Shown: positions 34,541-38,534 of the stretch, one piece after another | How positions within the stretch are numbered: position 1 is the first letter of the stretch | How the letters are laid out: each line of letters opens with the position of its first letter | From: Prevotellaceae bacterium | GTDB lineage: Bacteria > Bacteroidota > Bacteroidia > Bacteroidales > Paludibacteraceae | Assembly: GCA_031261165.1 (NCBI GenBank) | Contig: JAISJU010000086.1 | Location: forward strand, 1 to 38,534 | Length of the DNA stretch: 38,534 nt | Direction of reading: 5' to 3' | Program-made: the position numbers and the translations under genes | Notes under the pieces: model-generated | The model's database searches: none | The model's input: the letters and a program-made list of their open reading frames with translations, nothing else | Told to the model about the DNA's origin: nothing

Positions 34541-36421
34541 CTACTGCCCGGCTTGTACTTCCTGCTCGCGCTTATTAATGGCATCAAGTAATTGCTCTTT
34601 GAATGGGAAATTACCCGCATCTATTATTGTCCGAAGGTCTAATATATTCTGCGTATCGTATTGCTTGAGTTGTAACAGCATATCATTCACCATAAGGCGG
34701 TAGGCGGGCGTGTCCGTATTTTCGGCAATGGATATTTCAGTGTCTATATCTTTCACGCGCTGCGGGTCGTATTTCAAAGACCTGTTTTTATTTCGGTCGT
34801 AAATGTATCGTTCGCTGTCATAACACTGCTGCATCATCTGTACCGTCTGCTTGGCGCAGCGTATCAAGTAACTGTTAAAGCATTCAAACAGCGACTTTAA
34901 ACTTGTCGCCGCATTTTGCGTTTGCTGCGCATACATCATTGCCGGAGTTCCTGCCGTTGGTGCCGCGCCCTGTAAGGAACCAAATATTCCGCTCACGCGC
35001 TCGGCGGCGTTGAATAAAGTGCCTGTTGCTGTTAGCGGACTGAAAGCCTGCTGTATTGTGCTGATGTGCTGCGGTGCGGGTACGCCGTCTTTCGCCTTGT
35101 AGATAATCATACCATTGTAAGAGGTATATTCTTCCGCAATCTCCTCAATGGATTGTTTATCCGAAATCGCTTCTTGCGGAAAAAACAAAAGGTCTTTCGC
35201 GCTGTATCTCGTCAAAAGTTTGACAGTGGTGAATAACTGATTTATCTCTTTTTGAACGTCTATCAAATCCTTAACAAAGGAAAATACCCTGCCCTCAACG
35301 AATTTATGCGCCTCAAATAAAATGGTCGGCTCGCCGTGCCAGTACGGATTGACAAGTTCCGTCAATACATCTCCGGCGGGCGTAAGAGCGTAATAAACCC
35401 AAACCTCATCATTTGCCCATTCCCAATCAAGCAATAGCATATTGTCCGGCAATACGCCCATAGCCGATTGCTCTCTTGCCCGCAACGCATTAATAGCCTC
35501 AAAATCGGCTTCACTGCCGTTCTCGTAGAAATCATAAGTGCCGTGCAGATAATCCTGCACCCAAAAACCCTCGCGGGTTTCACGCGCCCAAACGTGAATA
35601 ACGCGGCATTGCTGCGCACTGTTCATATCCGGCGTGAAAAAATCTTTTTCTACACTCTGGTCGGTAAAGGTTTCTATCATCTGGAACACGCGTTCTTCCT
35701 GATTGGCATATAAACTGCGCAGATAGTTCGCGCGTTTTTTGTCCCCACCGGCAAATACCTGTAATATCTTACCAATAGTCGTATCGGTAATATAACCAAC
35801 CATTCCGCAGTCTGTATAGCGCGGGTCGGTCATCGTATTGTCAATGAACAGTGAAAATGGACTGACATAATCACAAAAAATATCCTTGCTGCCGTTGCGA
35901 GTTCCAAAAATTCGATTGCTTGCCGTCATACCCAAAACAGCCAATGTCTCCAACTCGTGCTGAACTAATTTCTTAATTTCGTTTTTACGGTAATTGGTAT
36001 GTAGCGTTGCTGTTAATACTTCGCTCTCATACTGAGCATCTTCTTTCTGCGCTATGCAGACGGGCAGGGTGATGTTGGATATATACACGCCTACGGCGGT
36101 GCGAATAGCATTGCGAATAATATTGAATTGACCGGCATTCAAACCGTACTCTGTTCTTAAATAATGCCGTTCCGATACGTTTCTTTTTGTTTTTTGGTCA
36201 AAAACAGTATCCAAATTTTGGTCGCCATACACAAACTCAATATTCCGCCGAGCATCTTCGCGCCATTTGGCTAAGGACTGCCAGCAATTATAAGCAGACA
36301 TCAAGACCGTTTGCCTGCGCTTTTGACCGTCATAGTCTTCATTCGCCGCCGCTTTCTTTGATTTTTGCTTGCCAATGCTGTTTTTTTGATATGTCTGTAA
36401 TATCCTCTTTTGATTGACCAT
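34541..36421 (-). CDS. Portal protein
   Basis: 626 aa; N-terminal WREDARRNIEFVYGDQ, RHYLRTEYGLNAGQFNIIRNAIRTAVGVYISN, later VQKEINQLFTTVKLLTRYSAKDLLFFPQEAI; typical portal layout. Confidence 0.75.
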   Translation of the reverse strand: MVNQKRILQTYQKNSIGKQKSKKAAANEDYDGQKRRQTVLMSAYNCWQSLAKWREDARRNIEFVYGDQNLDTVFDQKTKRNVSERHYLRTEYGLNAGQFNIIRNAIRTAVGVYISNITLPVCIAQKEDAQYESEVLTATLHTNYRKNEIKKLVQHELETLAVLGMTASNRIFGTRNGSKDIFCDYVSPFSLFIDNTMTDPRYTDCGMVGYITDTTIGKILQVFAGGDKKRANYLRSLYANQEERVFQMIETFTDQSVEKDFFTPDMNSAQQCRVIHVWARETREGFWVQDYLHGTYDFYENGSEADFEAINALRAREQSAMGVLPDNMLLLDWEWANDEVWVYYALTPAGDVLTELVNPYWHGEPTILFEAHKFVEGRVFSFVKDLIDVQKEINQLFTTVKLLTRYSAKDLLFFPQEAISDKQSIEEIAEEYTSYNGMIIYKAKDGVPAPQHISTIQQAFSPLTATGTLFNAAERVSGIFGSLQGAAPTAGTPAMMYAQQTQNAATSLKSLFECFNSYLIRCAKQTVQMMQQCYDSERYIYDRNKNRSLKYDPQRVKDIDTEISIAENTDTPAYRLMVNDMLLQLKQYDTQNILDLRTIIDAGNFPFKEQLLDAINKREQEVQAGQ

Positions 36422-36471
36422 TTTTTTGACTTAAAATAAAAAACAAAAAACGGCTTTTTTCGCGGCTTTTG

Positions 36472-36545
36472 TTTCCCATAAATATAATTTCTGCAAGAGG
36501 CTGTCTGTTCGACTGTCTATAATAAACCGCCAAACCTTATCTTTG
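36472..36545. promoter_or_regulatory. Divergent regulatory module 2
   Basis: TTTCCCATAAATATAATTT (36472-36490) plus TATCTTTG (36538-36545, TAnnTTTG box). Confidence 0.55.
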
Positions 36546-36567
36546 CACAATAAAAAATTCGGTCATA

Positions 36568-36960
36568 ATGAGAAAAGAGGCAAAAAATACACAGAAACTT
36601 ACACCAAAAAAAAGAAAAAAGGGCGCAGGGCTAAAAAAAGGACAAACAAATAATCCCGATGGTCGCCCTGTTGGTGCGCTCAATAAAGCAAATGCCACAA
36701 CAAAGAAAATTATCTCTACATTCTACCTCATTGACAAAGACGGCGACAATAAAACCCAACTCGAAAAAATACTTTGGGAATTGCGCATATCAGAGGACAA
36801 TCATAATGGCTTGGAACTTGAATATAAAATCAACACCTCACTCAAGTATTTGCGATTCATTGCCTCATATTATAAGGACGAAGAAACCGAAACCGAAATA
36901 GAGGACATTAAAAATATTCTACAGGGTATGAAGAAAATAAACGCCATCTTTGACGATTGA
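36568..36960 (+). CDS. Small basic protein with GRP (AT-hook-like) motif; possible small terminase or regulator
   Basis: KKGQTNNPDGRPVGALNKANATTKKI; start lies 30 nt downstream of the first base of TATCTTTG. Confidence 0.5.
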   Translation: MRKEAKNTQKLTPKKRKKGAGLKKGQTNNPDGRPVGALNKANATTKKIISTFYLIDKDGDNKTQLEKILWELRISEDNHNGLELEYKINTSLKYLRFIASYYKDEETETEIEDIKNILQGMKKINAIFDD

Positions 36961-37004
36961 CAAACGTAGTCGAAGTACGGTTACTGAGCGATGGTTCCTG
37001 CTTT

Positions 37005-37220
37005 TTAGGCAAATTTCAATTCAGGTTTTACCTCATTCACCAGCAAATCCCCCTTATCCGTTCCCCAGCAATGGCTCTTGCCCGGCACGCGGTACAGGTA
37101 AAGAATTTCATTACGAAACGCCTTACACCCCAAGTATTCAAACTTAACCGCCGCCATTTTCTCCGCGCCGCCCCTCTGTTCAAAAACAGCACCCGGCGAC
37201 AATTTCCTTAACTCAATCAT
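37005..37220 (-). CDS. Small hypothetical phage protein
   Basis: 71-aa intact ORF with codirectional neighbours. Confidence 0.45.
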   Translation of the reverse strand: MIELRKLSPGAVFEQRGGAEKMAAVKFEYLGCKAFRNEILYLYRVPGKSHCWGTDKGDLLVNEVKPELKFA

Positions 37221-37230
37221 AATTATTATT

Positions 37231-37285
37231 ATTAAAAGTCTTGTGTCTAAAAGTCTTGTGTCTTATGTCTAAAAGTCTTCCGTCT
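37231..37285 (+). repeat. Short-period TCTAAAAG/TCTTGTG tandem repeat
   Basis: AAAAGTCTTGTGTCTAAAAGTCTTGTGTCTTATGTCTAAAAGTCTTCCGTC. Confidence 0.9.
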
Positions 37286-37595
37286 GTATTTCAATCACCG
37301 TTTCCTCACCGCTATCTTTCAGCATTTTCATTTTCAGCAACTCCTGTATTTTCTCATACAGAAAATCCGACAAGTTACAGCCATCTTCCGCATTCTCTAT
37401 TTCATACAAAGCCGATGACACATCTTTAGTCAGAAACCGCAACCGCTCAACCGCGCGTTTCATCTCGCTCAATTTCTGCTTTTCCTCGCGTTTAAACGAA
37501 TAACCTGCTTTCTTCAACTGTGCTTCCGCTTCCACAGTTGCCACATCGGCGCACAAATACGCCAAATTAGTGTAATAAAGTGCTTTTGTATTCAT
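37269..37595 (-). CDS. Hypothetical phage protein
   Basis: 108-aa intact, helical ORF; stop codon supplied by a tandem repeat. Confidence 0.5.
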   Translation of the reverse strand: MNTKALYYTNLAYLCADVATVEAEAQLKKAGYSFKREEKQKLSEMKRAVERLRFLTKDVSSALYEIENAEDGCNLSDFLYEKIQELLKMKMLKDSGEETVIEIQTEDF

Positions 37596-37652
37596 AGCAT
37601 ATTTATAATTAAAATCATTTCAAATAATAAGTATTTTTGTATTCATATTGTT

Positions 37653-37835
37653 TTAATTTTTTGTTTTTAAATATTCCTCCAATACTAAACCGGGCTCTTT
37701 GTAAACTTGAACCCAATATGCGGCAGCATTGAATGTGTCAATCAATATTGCCTTAATTTCAGAATCCATATCCAATCTCCTCAACCTTAAATATGTTTCT
37801 GCTACTTCTGTTGTTGTTTTTTTATCTACAAGCAT
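37653..37835 (-). CDS. Small hypothetical protein
   Basis: 60-aa ORF MLVDKKTTTEVAETYLRLRRLDMDSEIKAILIDTFNAA. Confidence 0.4.
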   Translation of the reverse strand: MLVDKKTTTEVAETYLRLRRLDMDSEIKAILIDTFNAAAYWVQVYKEPGLVLEEYLKTKN

Positions 37836-38062
37836 AATTAATTATTTTATTATTTGTTTATTTCTGTTCTTTACAAATAAGCAATCCCGCCTATTTGCTA
37901 TTTAATTCATTGAAAACTAATCACTAACAACTAAAAACTAACAATTTCTTTTTACCTTACTTATAGGCGCGTGCCGCGCCTTACTGCGTAAGGTGTAACA
38001 CAAGTTAGACGCGTTTTCCGTTTGGCTCTAAAAAAAAACGGCATTTCAGCCGATACATTCCG

Positions 38063-38102
38063 GTGGGTGAGCGAAGTCGCGGTGGGTGAGCGAAGTCGAA
38101 CC
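38063..38102 (+). repeat. Family A partial plus full copy in noncoding right end
   Basis: GGTGGGTGAGCGAAGTCGC GGTGGGTGAGCGAAGTCGAACCCC. Confidence 0.9.
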
Positions 38103-38113
38103 CCAAATATTAT

Positions 38114-38143
38114 AGTTGCGTCATATTATAATATGACGTAACT
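38114..38143. promoter_or_regulatory. 30-bp near-perfect palindrome, candidate operator or origin-type site
   Basis: AGTTGCGTCATATTA|TAATATGACGTAACT; the central 20 bp are perfect, with one G/T position further out. Confidence 0.6.
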
Positions 38144-38337
38144 TTTAACGCTTTTATATCAAATGCCTGATAATCAAAAATCTAATTGTTAAACGTTGTG
38201 CCAAAAGTGCCAAAACCTGTCTTTGTTTGTCGCTATTTTTTGAGATAACCCGCTAAAAACAAATAAGTTACATATTTTTTATTATTGTCAAATAGAAACG
38301 TAAATAACTTAATTTCAATCATTTAACTGTTTTCTTA

Positions 38338-38511
38338 TTATCTATTCCAAAATGCCTTTATTATTTTGTTTTTCCAATACTTAATTGATAAATAAAATGG
38401 TGTGAGTGGATATATGTAATTATATTCCTCTCTCCCCTTTATTCCCTCTACGGCGGCTTCCAGATTAGTTAATCTACGCCTAATTTCCAATAATTCTGTT
38501 TCTTTACTCAT
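38338..38511 (-). CDS. Small ORF absent from supplied track, MSKETELLEIRRRLTNLEAAVEGIKGREEYNYIYPLTPFYLSIKYWKNKIIKAFWNR
   Basis: Manual translation of minus strand; 57 aa, below track cutoff. Confidence 0.45.
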   Translation of the reverse strand: MSKETELLEIRRRLTNLEAAVEGIKGREEYNYIYPLTPFYLSIKYWKNKIIKAFWNR

Positions 38512-38534
38512 ATTATTTATTTTTATTAGTTATA

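Noticed and set aside
34365-34703. Plus ORF of 112 aa (VLCLGSCVLALASWLLALGSCILAL), apparent hydrophobic protein
   Set aside because: Produced by translating the heptamer TCTTGNN array.
1-38534. att-site direct repeats or tRNA at the window ends
   Set aside because: No matching left/right repeat and no tRNA-like sequence noticed; the window edges appear arbitrary.

Overview
The window looks like part of a Bacteroidota (pro)phage. The head and tail module is transcribed almost entirely leftward (minus strand), from a portal gene at about 36.4 kb to a terminase at about 1.2 kb. A rightward tyrosine integrase (cut by the left edge) and an XRE-type regulator lie at the far left. Identified or inferred genes include TerL, an M15-type endolysin, holin/spanin-like membrane proteins, tail fibre/adhesin genes with an embedded GT32-like glycosyltransferase, an adaptor, a major capsid candidate, a scaffold candidate, a portal, and a 4188-aa polyvalent protein filling a third of the window. 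The most unusual observations are: (1) a dispersed mini-element family with a constant GAGCGNAGYCGA core and covarying 4-bp stem, occurring in 24-bp (8-codon) units, in-frame inside phage structural genes and nested inside a second palindromic element so that total sizes are 30, 54 and 78 bp; (2) an A10 tract that puts the 5' end of terL out of frame, so that an ATG coupled to the upstream gene needs a -1 slip to make full-length terminase; (3) a rhomboid-like protease candidate in a rightward island; (4) two divergent regulatory modules sharing a 19-bp motif and identically spaced TAnnTTTG boxes; (5) short-period tandem repeats at gene 3' ends that supply stop codons; (6) a 30-bp near-perfect palindrome and competing hairpins in the right-hand noncoding region. 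All calls come from reading the sequence and from family knowledge; no database search was run.
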